Source: Luteolibacter sp. LG18
GTDB lineage: Bacteria; Verrucomicrobiota; Verrucomicrobiia; Verrucomicrobiales; Akkermansiaceae
DNA length: 64,000 bases
Assembly: GCF_036322585.1 (NCBI RefSeq)
Contig: NZ_AP024600.1
Coordinates: 1,860,001-1,924,000 of the forward strand
Direction: 5' to 3'
Position 1 is the stretch's first letter, and every line of letters starts with the position of its first letter. The position numbers and the translations under genes are program-made. Below are positions 42,928 through 51,872 of the stretch, piece by piece. The notes under the pieces are model-generated. The model saw only the letters and a list, made by a program, of their open reading frames with translations. It was not told the DNA's origin and ran no database searches.

Positions 42928-44397
42928 ATGTCCACCATCACGCTCCGCCGCTCCAAGTCCTCCGCCACCCAGCCGCTCGCCATCCTCCTGCCTGCCTCCG
43001 ATGAGGCGGGGAAGGGGCTGCCCGCGCCGCTGGCCAAAGCCCTCAAGGGCATCCCGGTCGGGGCGAAGGACACCCGCACGGTGGTCGATGCCGCGGGCCG
43101 GATCACGGTGATCGTCGGGATCGCGGAGCAGGCGGGCACCGCCGCGCTGCGTCTCGCCGCCGTCCGCACCGTGAAGGCGATGCGGGATCTCGGCGTGAGT
43201 GATTTCAGCTTCGACCTCACCGCGCTTCCGGCCGGTGGCGACGATGAGGCGACCGGCCGCGCGCTGGCGGAAGGTCTGACCATCGCCACCTTCGACAGCA
43301 AGCCGTTCGCCGGTGCCGCCTCCGCGGCCAAGCCGACGGCCGCGTTCAAGGTTTCCCTGGACCCGCGTTTCCACGCCGGCTTTAAGACCGGCCTGCTCCT
43401 CGGCCAGGCGGTCAATACCTCCCGCACCCTCGCGGCCACCCCGCCCAACATCGCCACCCCGGAGTGGATGACGGTGCGCGCCCGGGAAATCGCGAAGACC
43501 CACGGCATGGCGTTCCGCGTCATCGGGGCGGCCGAGGCGAAGAAGCTCCAGATGGGCGGTCTGCTGGCTGTCGGCGCCGGTTCCGCGATCCCGCCACGGC
43601 TGGCCGTGATGGAGTGGAATCCCTCCGGGAAGAAAACCGCGCCGGTGCTGCTGGTCGGGAAGACCATGACCTACGATTCCGGCGGCCTTTCCATCAAGCC
43701 GGACGGCGGCAAGGGCATGAAGGCGGACAAGGCGGGCGGTTGCACCATGCTCGCCACCATGGAGGCCCTCGCGCTGCTGAAGGTGAAGACCCGCGTGGTC
43801 TGCATCCTCGCCATCGCGGAAAACATGATCGATTCCGCCTGCTACCGTCTCGATGACGTGATCACCCATGCCAATGGCGTGACCAGCGAGATCACCAACA
43901 CCGATGCCGAGGGCCGCCTGGTGCTTGCGGATGCGCTGGCCTGGGGCACGAAGACCTACAAGCCTTCCGCCGTGATCGATGCCGCCACCCTCACCGGCGG
44001 CGTGCTGGTCGCGCTGGGCCGCACCATCACCGGCGTTTTCAGCAATAACGACGATCTCGTGAAGGTGCTGGAGGAGGCTTCCCAGCAAGCTGACGAGCGC
44101 GTCTGGCGCTTGCCGCTCGATGAATCGCTGCGCGACCAGATGCGCGCCAGCGTCGCCGACCTGCACAACTCGTCGCCCTACCGGTTCTCCCACGCCGGCA
44201 CCGGCGCGGCCTACCTTTCCTTCTTCGTTGGCGAGGATGCGCCGAAGGCAATGCCCACCACGCCTTGGCTGCACCTCGATGTCGCCGGCACCGCCGTCAG
44301 CGATGGCGACCACGATTGGCAGGGGCTCTACCCGAAGGGCCCGACCGGCTGGGGCGTGAGAACGCTCGCTGCCCTGCTCGCGGGGTGGGGGAAGTAG
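42928..44397 (+). CDS. pepA: leucyl aminopeptidase, M17 family
   Basis: A 489-residue cytosol aminopeptidase. The catalytic domain shows the metal-binding VGKTMTYDSGGLSIKP, a Lys/Asp-rich ADKAGGCTMLATMEA and the family signature NTDAEGRLVLAD. The N-terminal 170 residues are the weakly conserved macrodomain-like part. ATG 42928 (MSTITLRRSKSS) is used. Active enzymes are hexamers with two metal ions removing N-terminal residues from peptides. Confidence 0.93.
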   Translation: MSTITLRRSKSSATQPLAILLPASDEAGKGLPAPLAKALKGIPVGAKDTRTVVDAAGRITVIVGIAEQAGTAALRLAAVRTVKAMRDLGVSDFSFDLTALPAGGDDEATGRALAEGLTIATFDSKPFAGAASAAKPTAAFKVSLDPRFHAGFKTGLLLGQAVNTSRTLAATPPNIATPEWMTVRAREIAKTHGMAFRVIGAAEAKKLQMGGLLAVGAGSAIPPRLAVMEWNPSGKKTAPVLLVGKTMTYDSGGLSIKPDGGKGMKADKAGGCTMLATMEALALLKVKTRVVCILAIAENMIDSACYRLDDVITHANGVTSEITNTDAEGRLVLADALAWGTKTYKPSAVIDAATLTGGVLVALGRTITGVFSNNDDLVKVLEEASQQADERVWRLPLDESLRDQMRASVADLHNSSPYRFSHAGTGAAYLSFFVGEDAPKAMPTTPWLHLDVAGTAVSDGDHDWQGLYPKGPTGWGVRTLAALLAGWGK

Positions 44398-44459
44398 CCG
44401 CGCGCTACTCCAAACACCCACCTTGCGATCTAACAAAAGGTGGGCGATGATGGCGGGCG

Positions 44460-46373
44460 ATGCACGATCACGCCCACGGCCATGACCACGCGGAAGGCCC
44501 GTCCTGGCAATTGCTGCTGGCCTCCGCCGCGGGCTGCGGGATCTTCACCCTGGCCGGCGTGATCCTCCAGCGCACCGGCGCACCGCCGAACCTCGCTTAT
44601 GCCGCCTACGCCGCGGCCTATCTGTCCGGCGGTTGGGATGCCGCGCTCGACACCTATGACCGGCTGAAAAGCTTCCGCCTCGACATCCATTTCCTGATGC
44701 TCGCCGTGGCCATCGGCGCGGCGGCGATCGGCGCGTGGTGGGAGGGCGCGGCGCTGCTGTTTCTGTTCTCCCTCAGCAACGCGCTCGAGGCCATGGCGAT
44801 GGCCCGCACCGAACGCGAGATCAAGAGCCTGTTCCGGGATGCGCCGAAGACCGCCACCCTCATCACGGCGGATGGGGCCGAAAAGGAAATCCAGGTCGAG
44901 TCCTTGCAAGCGGGCGACCAGGTCCGTGTCCTGCCCGGCTCGCAGTTCCCCGCCGATGGCCGCGTGATCCACGGCGAGTCCGCGGCCGACGAGGCCTCGC
45001 TCACCGGCGAATCCGAGCCCGTCGACAAGGCGCCCGGCGACACCGTCTTTGGCGGCACGCTCAATACCTGGGGCGCGGTCGATGTGGTCGTCACCCGGCC
45101 TCCGCACGACAGCGCGCAGGCCCGCATCATCCACCTGATCCGGGATGCGCAGGCCAGCAAGGCCCCCTCGCAGCGGTTCACCGACCGCTTCGGCACCGGT
45201 TACACCCTCGGCGTGCTCGGCCTCTCGCTGGTGATGTTCCTGGTCTGGCGCTTTGGTTTCGGTCTGCCCGCTTTCGTGTCAGAGCCCGGGAAGTCCTCCG
45301 CGCTTTACCGCGCCATGACCCTGCTGGTCGTGTGCTCGCCCTGTGCGCTGGTGATCTCCATTCCCAGCGCCATCCTCACCGGCATCGCCGCCGGGGCCCG
45401 GCGCGGCATCCTGTTCCGCGGCGGTATCGCGGTGGAAAGCCTCGCGACCATCCAGCGGCTCGCGGTCGACAAGACCGGCACGCTCACCAAGGGCGAGCTC
45501 GAGCTCGTCTCGGTGGAAGCCGCCACGCCCGGCACCGAGGACGAGGTGCTGCGCCTCTCCGCCGGGCTTTCCCGCCGTTCCACCCACCCGCTGTCCCGCG
45601 CCATCGCCGCCACCTGGCAGAAGCGCCATGGCTCCGAGGCTCCCGCCGCGGACAAGGTGGAATCCATTGCGGGCCAAGGACTGCGTGGCGAAATCGGCGG
45701 CGCGGTCGTGGCCCAGGGCCGCCGCGGCCTGTTCCCGGGAAACGCGTGGGTCGCATCGTTGCCCGATCCGGAGCCCGGCCTCACCGAGGTGCTGGTCGGT
45801 TCCGGCACCACCGTCGGCCGCATCCTCCTCCGCGATGGGCTCCGTCCGGAATCGAAGGGCCTCATCGCCCGGCTCCATCAGGAGGGGCTGAAGGTCACCA
45901 TGCTCACCGGCGATCGTCCGCAGGCCGCGGAACTGGTGGCGAAGGAGCTGGGTCTCGATGAAGCCCGCTCCGGTCTCACGCCGGAGGACAAGGTCGCTGC
46001 GATCAAGGCTTGGCGTTCCGCCGGGGAGCGCGTGGCGATGGTGGGGGATGGCGTGAACGACGCTCCCTCGCTGGCCGCCGCGGATGTTTCCATCGGCATG
46101 GGCCTGCGCGGTTCGGATGCCGTGCTAGAGCAGGCGGACATCGTCCTCACCCGCGACAAACTCGAAAAGGTGATCACCGCGCTCGCGATCAGCCGCCGCG
46201 CCACCCGCATCATCCGCCAGAACCTCGCCATCTCGCTCGGCGTGGTGATCGTCCTCGCCCTTTCGGCGCTCGGTGCGTGGATCCCGCTGCCGATCGGCGT
46301 CCTCGGCCACGAGGGTTCCACCGTCATCGTCGTGCTGAACAGTCTGCGTCTCCTCTTCACGGAGCGGGATTGA
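44460..46373 (+). CDS. P1B-4-type heavy-metal ATPase (SPC motif)
   Basis: A 637-residue P-type ATPase. The N-terminus is His-rich (MHDHAHGHDHAEG), with no CxxC HMA domain. Phosphatase motif LTGESEPVD, transport motif VCSPCALVIS (S293-P294-C295) and phosphorylation site DKTGTLT (D337) are present, with GDGVNDAP later. The last membrane segments contain LGHEGSTVIVV. SPC together with a HEG(G/S)T motif marks the P1B-4 group, exporters of Co(II), Fe(II) or Zn(II), as opposed to CPC copper pumps. The His tail may bind metal. No metalloregulator is adjacent. Confidence 0.9.
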   Translation: MHDHAHGHDHAEGPSWQLLLASAAGCGIFTLAGVILQRTGAPPNLAYAAYAAAYLSGGWDAALDTYDRLKSFRLDIHFLMLAVAIGAAAIGAWWEGAALLFLFSLSNALEAMAMARTEREIKSLFRDAPKTATLITADGAEKEIQVESLQAGDQVRVLPGSQFPADGRVIHGESAADEASLTGESEPVDKAPGDTVFGGTLNTWGAVDVVVTRPPHDSAQARIIHLIRDAQASKAPSQRFTDRFGTGYTLGVLGLSLVMFLVWRFGFGLPAFVSEPGKSSALYRAMTLLVVCSPCALVISIPSAILTGIAAGARRGILFRGGIAVESLATIQRLAVDKTGTLTKGELELVSVEAATPGTEDEVLRLSAGLSRRSTHPLSRAIAATWQKRHGSEAPAADKVESIAGQGLRGEIGGAVVAQGRRGLFPGNAWVASLPDPEPGLTEVLVGSGTTVGRILLRDGLRPESKGLIARLHQEGLKVTMLTGDRPQAAELVAKELGLDEARSGLTPEDKVAAIKAWRSAGERVAMVGDGVNDAPSLAAADVSIGMGLRGSDAVLEQADIVLTRDKLEKVITALAISRRATRIIRQNLAISLGVVIVLALSALGAWIPLPIGVLGHEGSTVIVVLNSLRLLFTERD

Positions 46374-46431
46374 AAAATCGCCCCGAGGTTCCACTTGTGG
46401 GAAGGGCCGGGAATTTCGTTAGGTTCCTGGC

Positions 46432-47433
46432 ATGGCAGCCAGAGTGTTTGAAAAGCCGGTGGTGGAGGTCGGGCGCGCGCCGGTCAGGTTCCGGTTCCGA
46501 TATCTCCTGTATTTGCCGGCGCTGATCGTCCTGCTGATCGGCTTCTTCTCCTCCTACTACACCGTCTCGCCCGAGTCGGTGGCGGTGGTGAAACGCTTCG
46601 GCAAGCTCAAGGAGATCGCCGATCCCGGACTGCATTTCAAGATCCCCTTCGGCGTGGACACGGCCATCATCGTGCCCATCCGCCGCCAGCTGAAGCTCGA
46701 GTTCGGCTTCTCGTCCCCGAATGCCACCAATCCCTACCAGGCCAGCCGCGAACCGGATTTCGAGCGCGACATGGTCACCGGCGACCTCAATGCCGCCCAG
46801 GTCGAGTGGATCGTCCAATACGTGATCGCCTCGCCGAAGGACTACCTCTTCCATGTCCGCAACACCGAGGCCACTCTCCGCGACCTCACCGAAAGCGTGA
46901 TGTGCGAGATCATCGGCGACCGCACCGTGGACGAGGTCCTCACGATCGGCCGCGCCGAGATCGAGGCGAAGGCCCTCGAGCGCCTCGTCGGCCTCCTCAA
47001 GGAGTTCAACATGGGCCTGCGCGTCGAGCAGATCCAGCTCAAGAACGTCCATCCGCCCGCGCTGGTGCAGCGTTCCTTCGACGAGGTGAACCGCGCCCAG
47101 CAGGAACGCGAGCAGATGATCAACGAGGCCAACGGCGAATACAACCGCGTGATCCCGAAGGCCAAGGGCACCGCCGACCAGCGCGTGTCCGCCGCCCAGG
47201 GCTACGCCGTCCAGCGCGTCAACGAGGCGCAGGGCGATGTCGTCCGCTTCAAGGAACTGCTCGCCCAGTATGACAAGGCCCCGGCCATCACCAAACGACG
47301 CCTCTATCTGGAAACGATGAACGAGGTCCTGCCCCAGCTCGGCAGCAAGGTGATCCTCGATGAGGACGCGAAGCAGTTCCTCCCGCTCATGAACCTCGAC
47401 AAGGCCGTGGCCATCCCGGCCCAGAAACGCTGA
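46432..47433 (+). CDS. hflK: HflK, SPFH membrane protease modulator
   Basis: A 333-residue band-7/SPFH protein. One N-terminal transmembrane segment (LLYLPALIVLLIGFFSSYYT) precedes the SPFH domain (VVKRFGKLKEIADPGLHFKI), and a long coiled coil (QQEREQMINEANGEYNRVIP) follows. Together with HflC it forms a large membrane cage around FtsH and restrains its proteolysis. HflC follows after 14 bp, the usual operon order. Confidence 0.92.
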   Translation: MAARVFEKPVVEVGRAPVRFRFRYLLYLPALIVLLIGFFSSYYTVSPESVAVVKRFGKLKEIADPGLHFKIPFGVDTAIIVPIRRQLKLEFGFSSPNATNPYQASREPDFERDMVTGDLNAAQVEWIVQYVIASPKDYLFHVRNTEATLRDLTESVMCEIIGDRTVDEVLTIGRAEIEAKALERLVGLLKEFNMGLRVEQIQLKNVHPPALVQRSFDEVNRAQQEREQMINEANGEYNRVIPKAKGTADQRVSAAQGYAVQRVNEAQGDVVRFKELLAQYDKAPAITKRRLYLETMNEVLPQLGSKVILDEDAKQFLPLMNLDKAVAIPAQKR

Positions 47434-47447
47434 CCCTTTTCCTCCCC

Positions 47448-48428
47448 ATGAAACACATCCTCTCCGCGCTGATCGCGCTCGGCCTGTTCGTGGCCCTGAT
47501 CGTGTTCGCGAGCTGCACCTACACCGTGGACGAGACCGAGCAGGTCTTCATCACCGAGTTCGGCAAGGTCGTGGGCGAACCCGTCAACGCCGATCCGGCC
47601 CGCAACGAGGCGGGCCTGCACTTCAAGAAGCCCTTCGTCCAGGACGTCAACCGCATCGAGAAACGCATCCTCGCCTGGGACGGCCCGGCCACCGAGATGC
47701 CCACCCGCGACAAGCTCTACATCTCGGTCGACAACTTCGCCCGCTGGCGCATCGCCGATCCGCGGAAATACTTCGAGCAGCTCCGCGACGAACGCACCGC
47801 CCTCTCCCGTCTCGATGACATCATCGGCAGCGAGACCCGCAGCATCATCGCCGGCCACGACCTGATCGAGGTGATCCGCAGCGAGAAAGACCGCATCCCC
47901 GCCCGCGATGAATCGCTCGCGGGCGGTAACCCGAACCTCGGTGCCCTGCCCGCCATCCGCTACGGCCGCAGCGTGCTCTCCCAGCAGATCCTGGACGCCG
48001 CCGCGCCGAAGGTCCGCTCCTGGGGCATCGAACTCATCGACGTCCGCTTCAAGCGCATCAACTACAAGTCCGGCGTGATCGAGAAGATCTACACCCGTAT
48101 GGCCTCGGAACGCCAGCAGATCGCCAACCGCTTCCGCTCGGAAGGCGAGGGCGAGGCCGCCAAGATCATCGGCCGCAAGGAGCGCGACCTTCTCTCGATC
48201 CAGTCCGAAGCCTACCGCAAGGAGCAGGAGATCAAGGGCAAGGCCGACGCCGAGGCCACCGGCATCTACGCCGCCGCCTACAGTTCCAGCCCCGGTGCCG
48301 CGGACTTCTACCAGTTCGTGAAAACGCTGGAGACCTACGAGCGCTCGCTTTCGAAGGACACCACCGTGGTCTTTACCACGAACAGCGAGCTCTTCCACCT
48401 GCTCAAGCAGATCGAGCCCGCGAAGTAA
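47448..48428 (+). CDS. hflC: HflC, SPFH membrane protease modulator
   Basis: A 326-residue partner of HflK. A short N-terminal membrane anchor (ILSALIALGLFVALIVFASC) precedes the SPFH core (EQVFITEFGKVV, AGLHFKKPFVQDVNRIEKRI, IELIDVRFKRINY) and a coiled coil (GEGEAAKIIGRKERDLLSIQ). The Cys at the end of the anchor could be read as a lipobox but is better seen as part of the transmembrane helix. It converges with purN. Confidence 0.92.
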   Translation: MKHILSALIALGLFVALIVFASCTYTVDETEQVFITEFGKVVGEPVNADPARNEAGLHFKKPFVQDVNRIEKRILAWDGPATEMPTRDKLYISVDNFARWRIADPRKYFEQLRDERTALSRLDDIIGSETRSIIAGHDLIEVIRSEKDRIPARDESLAGGNPNLGALPAIRYGRSVLSQQILDAAAPKVRSWGIELIDVRFKRINYKSGVIEKIYTRMASERQQIANRFRSEGEGEAAKIIGRKERDLLSIQSEAYRKEQEIKGKADAEATGIYAAAYSSSPGAADFYQFVKTLETYERSLSKDTTVVFTTNSELFHLLKQIEPAK

Positions 48429-48447
48429 CCCTCGCCGGGCTCCGGGC

Positions 48448-49026
48448 TCACACGCCCAGTTTCGCCGCCACCACCCGGATGGCCTCCGGGTAGAGCCGGT
48501 GCTCCTCCACCTGGATGCGCGCGTGCAGCGTCTCCGCCGTGTCGTCCGGCAGCACCGGCACCGCGGCCTGGAGGACCGCCGGGCCGGTGTCCATCCCGGC
48601 ATCCACGTAGTGGACCGTGCAGCCGCTTTCGGTGGCACCGGCCGCCAGCGCCTGCTTCCAGGCATCGACGCCCGGGAAGGCGGGCAGCAGCGCGGGGTGG
48701 ATGTTCAGAATGCGGTCCGGGAAGGCCTCCAGCAGCGGCTGCTTCACCAGCCGCATGAAGCCCGCCAGGCACACGATGTCGACGCCCGCCGCGTGCAGTT
48801 GCTCCGCCGTCGTGGCCTGCACCTCGTCGGGGAACTTCGTCTTGAACCCCAGGCAATCGATCACCCCGGTCGGAATCCCGCGCTTCGCCGCGCGTTCCAG
48901 GATGAAGGCCCCCGGGTTGTCCGAAAGCACCAGCGCGATCTCCGCGTCGAGCGTGCCCGCGTCGATCGCGTCGAGGATCGCTTGCATGTTGGAACCGGAA
49001 CCGGAGCCGAGGATACCGAGGCGCAT
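48448..49026 (-). CDS. purN: phosphoribosylglycinamide formyltransferase
   Basis: A 192-residue enzyme of de novo purine synthesis that transfers a formyl group from 10-formyl-THF to GAR. The substrate loop GSGSGSNMQAI is at the N-terminus. The catalytic Asn and His are in ILNIHPALLPAFPG (about 107-120), and the Asp in TVHYVDAGMDTGP (about 138-150). Full length for the family. It converges with hflC, with a 19-bp gap. Confidence 0.95.
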   Translation of the reverse strand: MRLGILGSGSGSNMQAILDAIDAGTLDAEIALVLSDNPGAFILERAAKRGIPTGVIDCLGFKTKFPDEVQATTAEQLHAAGVDIVCLAGFMRLVKQPLLEAFPDRILNIHPALLPAFPGVDAWKQALAAGATESGCTVHYVDAGMDTGPAVLQAAVPVLPDDTAETLHARIQVEEHRLYPEAIRVVAAKLGV

Positions 49027-49110
49027 GCCCGGGTGTAGGACGCCGGGCCGGGGTTTTCAACCGCCAAGGCATTGCTTTCCAAAGCATCCTACTGGAAGTA
49101 GTCTGCCCCA

Positions 49111-49302
49111 GTGAAGCGAAGCCGTTCCAAAGCCTCGGGAAAGCCTAGGAATCACGGTGATGATGCCGCTCGATCCGCTGCATCAAACGCTGGAGCTCGA
49201 GTGCTTTGCACGCTGACTGGCGCGCGGGTGTTTGCAGGTTTGCCAGACGATGAGCCCCTGACTTTGGAACGAACGCGCCAGATGCTTTCGAATTTCCCCT
49301 GA
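49111..49302 (+). CDS. possible small hypothetical protein
   Basis: A 63-codon GTG-start frame in the gap between purN and the aminopeptidase. The product is basic at the N-terminus ([20 protein letters not shown]) and ends [15 protein letters not shown], a little like the end of antitoxin-type proteins. There is no partner toxin and no recognised domain. It may be non-coding. Confidence 0.25.
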   Translation: MKRSRSKASGKPRNHGDDAARSAASNAGARVLCTLTGARVFAGLPDDEPLTLERTRQMLSNFP

Positions 49303-49379
49303 TGGGCGCTCGGCTCCGACCGGACCACGCCGTCACGCATTGGAACTTGGCAGTTCCCGGGGAGTTGACAGCATGGCGC

Positions 49380-50480
49380 ATGCACGATGCCCGTATCGAC
49401 GCCCTCGCCCGCCAGTTGGTCCGCTACTCCACCTCGCTGAAAAAGGGCGAGAAGGTCCTCATCGATCTCTACGACGTGCCGGATGCCATCGGCATCGCCC
49501 TGATCCGCGAGGCCCGCGCGAAGGGCGCGCTGCCGGTCGTCCGCATCCACGATTCCCGCATCACCCGCGAGATGCTGTTCGGCGCGGAGGACGCCCAGTA
49601 CTCCATCATCGCGAAGCACCTGCTGGCCGAGATGAAGGACATGGACGCCTACCTCGCGATCCGCGGCAGCCACAACATCGCCGAGTCCTCCGACGTCCCC
49701 GCCGAGCGCATGAAGCTCGCCATGAAGCACCTCCGCCCGGTCATCGACCACCGAGTGAAGAAGACCAAGTGGTGCGTCCTGCGCTGGCCCACCCCGGCCA
49801 TGGCCCAGCAGGCCGGCATGAGCACCCAGGCCTTCGAGGACTTCTACTTCGACGTCTGCCTCCTCGACTACAAGGCGCTGATCCCCGCCATGAACGCGCT
49901 GAAGAAGCTCATGGACAAGACCGACCGCGTCGAGATCACCGGCCCCGGCACCCACCTGAAATTCTCCATCAAGGACATCCCCGCCATCGTCTGCGGCGGC
50001 ACCCACAACATCCCGGACGGCGAGGTCTTCACCGCCCCGGTGCGCGATTCCGTGGAGGGCGTGATCACCTACAACACCCCGACAATCTACCAGGGTATCC
50101 CCTTCGACAACGTGCGGCTCGAGTTCTCCCAGGGCAAGGTGGTCAAGGCCGAGGCCGGCGCGAAGACCAAGCAGCTCAACAAGATTCTCGATAGCGACCC
50201 GGGCGCCCGCTACATCGGCGAGTTCGCCATCGGCTTCCACCCCGTGATCCGCGAACCGATGCGGGACATCCTCTTCGACGAGAAGATCGCCGGTTCCTTC
50301 CACTTCACCCCCGGCCAGGCCTACGAGGAAGCGGACAACGGCAACCGCTCGCAGGTCCACTGGGACCTCGTCAACATCCAGCGCAAGGACTACGGCGGCG
50401 GCGAGATCAAGTTCGATGGCAAGGTCATCCGCAAGGACGGCAAGTTCATCCCCGCCGCCCTCGCGAAACTGAACGGCTGA
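49380..50480 (+). CDS. aminopeptidase, M29 family
   Basis: A 366-residue thermophilic-type (AmpS/AmpT) aminopeptidase. Family landmarks: [13 protein letters not shown] in the first third, the [16 protein letters not shown] strand, and the metal cluster region [20 protein letters not shown] then [19 protein letters not shown] and [10 protein letters not shown]. These supply the Glu/His/Asp ligands of the two metal ions. ATG 49380 ([12 protein letters not shown]) is chosen over a longer frame at 49302. It acts on peptides in the cytoplasm. Confidence 0.9.
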   Translation: MHDARIDALARQLVRYSTSLKKGEKVLIDLYDVPDAIGIALIREARAKGALPVVRIHDSRITREMLFGAEDAQYSIIAKHLLAEMKDMDAYLAIRGSHNIAESSDVPAERMKLAMKHLRPVIDHRVKKTKWCVLRWPTPAMAQQAGMSTQAFEDFYFDVCLLDYKALIPAMNALKKLMDKTDRVEITGPGTHLKFSIKDIPAIVCGGTHNIPDGEVFTAPVRDSVEGVITYNTPTIYQGIPFDNVRLEFSQGKVVKAEAGAKTKQLNKILDSDPGARYIGEFAIGFHPVIREPMRDILFDEKIAGSFHFTPGQAYEEADNGNRSQVHWDLVNIQRKDYGGGEIKFDGKVIRKDGKFIPAALAKLNG

Positions 50481-50568
50481 ACGTCCATCAAGGAGTAGGG
50501 ACATTTCTGTCCCGTTCTTCCTCCCTCGTGAGGGCATGAAATCGGCTGCAGCACGGAGTTCCTCTGAA

Positions 50569-50600
50569 TTTTGAAATCTCCCATTTCAAATTTCAAATCG
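50569..50600. repeat. TTTCAAA-rich intergenic repeat
   Basis: The sequence is built from TTTGAAA and its reverse TTTCAAA (TTTTGAAATCTCCC, then ATTTCAAATTTCAAAT). A similar string lies at 61999-62030. Here it spans the start codon of the next gene. Confidence 0.55.
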
Positions 50601-51872
50601 GCCCTCCTGCTCGGCTGCGTCGCCGCCCTTGCCTCCTGCGACAAGCCCAAGCCCTCCGCCTCCGCTCCTGCTACCACCTCCGGCCCGTTGGTCCAGCGGG
50701 CCTATCTCTGGCAGCGCGATTGGACCCGCCAGGTCTCCCAATCCACTGTGGCCCATGCCGGCGCCTTCGACACGCTGGACCTGCTCGCCGCCCAGATCGA
50801 ATGGCGGGAATCCGCCTCTGAGCCCTCCCTCGTCCGGCCCGCGATCGATTGGCCTGCCCTCCGCGCCACCGGCAAACCCGTCGGCTTCGTCGTGCGCGTC
50901 CAGCGGGCAGGCGAGGGGGCGGCGGTGGCGGAAACGGTGACCCGCCTCCTGCTCGATCGCCTCGCCGAAGCGAAGGCGGAGTCCGTTTCCGTCGCGGAGT
51001 TCCAGATCGACTACGACTGCCCGCAGAAGCGCCTCGCGGACTATCAAGGGTGGCTCGTTCCCATCCGCGAAGGATTGCGCGCCACCGGCCTGCCGCTGCG
51101 CATCACCACCCTCCCGAGCTGGCTGGGGGAACCGGCCTTCGCACCACTCGTGGATACCACCGATGGCTACGTCCTCCAGGTGCACTCCTTCGATCTCACC
51201 ACCCTGGGGAAAACGCCCACCGTCTGTGATCCCGCCATGGCCCGTGATTGGGTCGCCCGCGCCGCGAAACTCGGTCGACCGTTCCACGTCGCCCTGCCCA
51301 CCTACCGCTGCCTCGCTGGCTATGCCCCGGACGGCCATTGCCTCGGCATGGCTGCGGACGCCGGCTCGCCGCCGTGGCCACCCGGCACCCGTGTCCTCGA
51401 ATTCACCTCGGATGCCACCGCCCTCGCCAACCTGGTGATCGAATGGACCAAAGAACGCCCCGCCGCCATGCAGGGCCTCTACTGGTACCGCCTGCCCATC
51501 GAGGGCGAGTCGCGGAACTGGCGCTGGCCCACCCTTGCCGCCGTGATGGCGGGACGCGTGCCGGTTTCGAAATGGGAAGTCCGCTCCACTCCCGGAAACC
51601 CCACCGACTTCGTCCTCTGGAACACCGGCGAAAACGACGACCCGCTTCCGTCCGCGATCCGGGTCACCTGGTCGGGCTCGGGACAGGTCGCCGTCGCCGA
51701 TGCCCTCGGTGGCTGGTCCTGTCAGACCTCCACGGACCACGTCGAATTTCATGCTGCTTCCCGTGGTATGCCCGTCAGGCTCGCCCCTGGAAATTCGGTT
51801 CCGCTCGGATGGATTCGCTATCACGAGGCACCACCCTCTGATAGGATGATGTCTTATGAAATCGTCCGCTAG
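50571..51872 (+). CDS. DUF3142 lipoprotein
   Basis: A 433-residue exported protein. A lipoprotein signal peptide ends in LAALASC (lipobox Cys about residue 23), giving a mature protein CDKPKPSASAP. The body matches DUF3142 (QRAYLWQRDWTRQVS near the start; VAEFQIDYDCPQKRLADYQG; TTDGYVLQVHSF), a TIM-barrel-like family of unknown activity. The start is TTG within a TTTCAAA-type repeat that also encodes the n-region of the signal peptide. It overlaps the next gene by 17 bp, and the two presumably act together in the envelope. Confidence 0.8.
   Translation: MKSPISNFKSALLLGCVAALASCDKPKPSASAPATTSGPLVQRAYLWQRDWTRQVSQSTVAHAGAFDTLDLLAAQIEWRESASEPSLVRPAIDWPALRATGKPVGFVVRVQRAGEGAAVAETVTRLLLDRLAEAKAESVSVAEFQIDYDCPQKRLADYQGWLVPIREGLRATGLPLRITTLPSWLGEPAFAPLVDTTDGYVLQVHSFDLTTLGKTPTVCDPAMARDWVARAAKLGRPFHVALPTYRCLAGYAPDGHCLGMAADAGSPPWPPGTRVLEFTSDATALANLVIEWTKERPAAMQGLYWYRLPIEGESRNWRWPTLAAVMAGRVPVSKWEVRSTPGNPTDFVLWNTGENDDPLPSAIRVTWSGSGQVAVADALGGWSCQTSTDHVEFHAASRGMPVRLAPGNSVPLGWIRYHEAPPSDRMMSYEIVR

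Noticed and set aside
41190..43667. 825-codon minus-strand frame
   Set aside because: Antisense of the peroxiredoxin, beta-CASP hydrolase and pepA genes; no domain and implausible composition.
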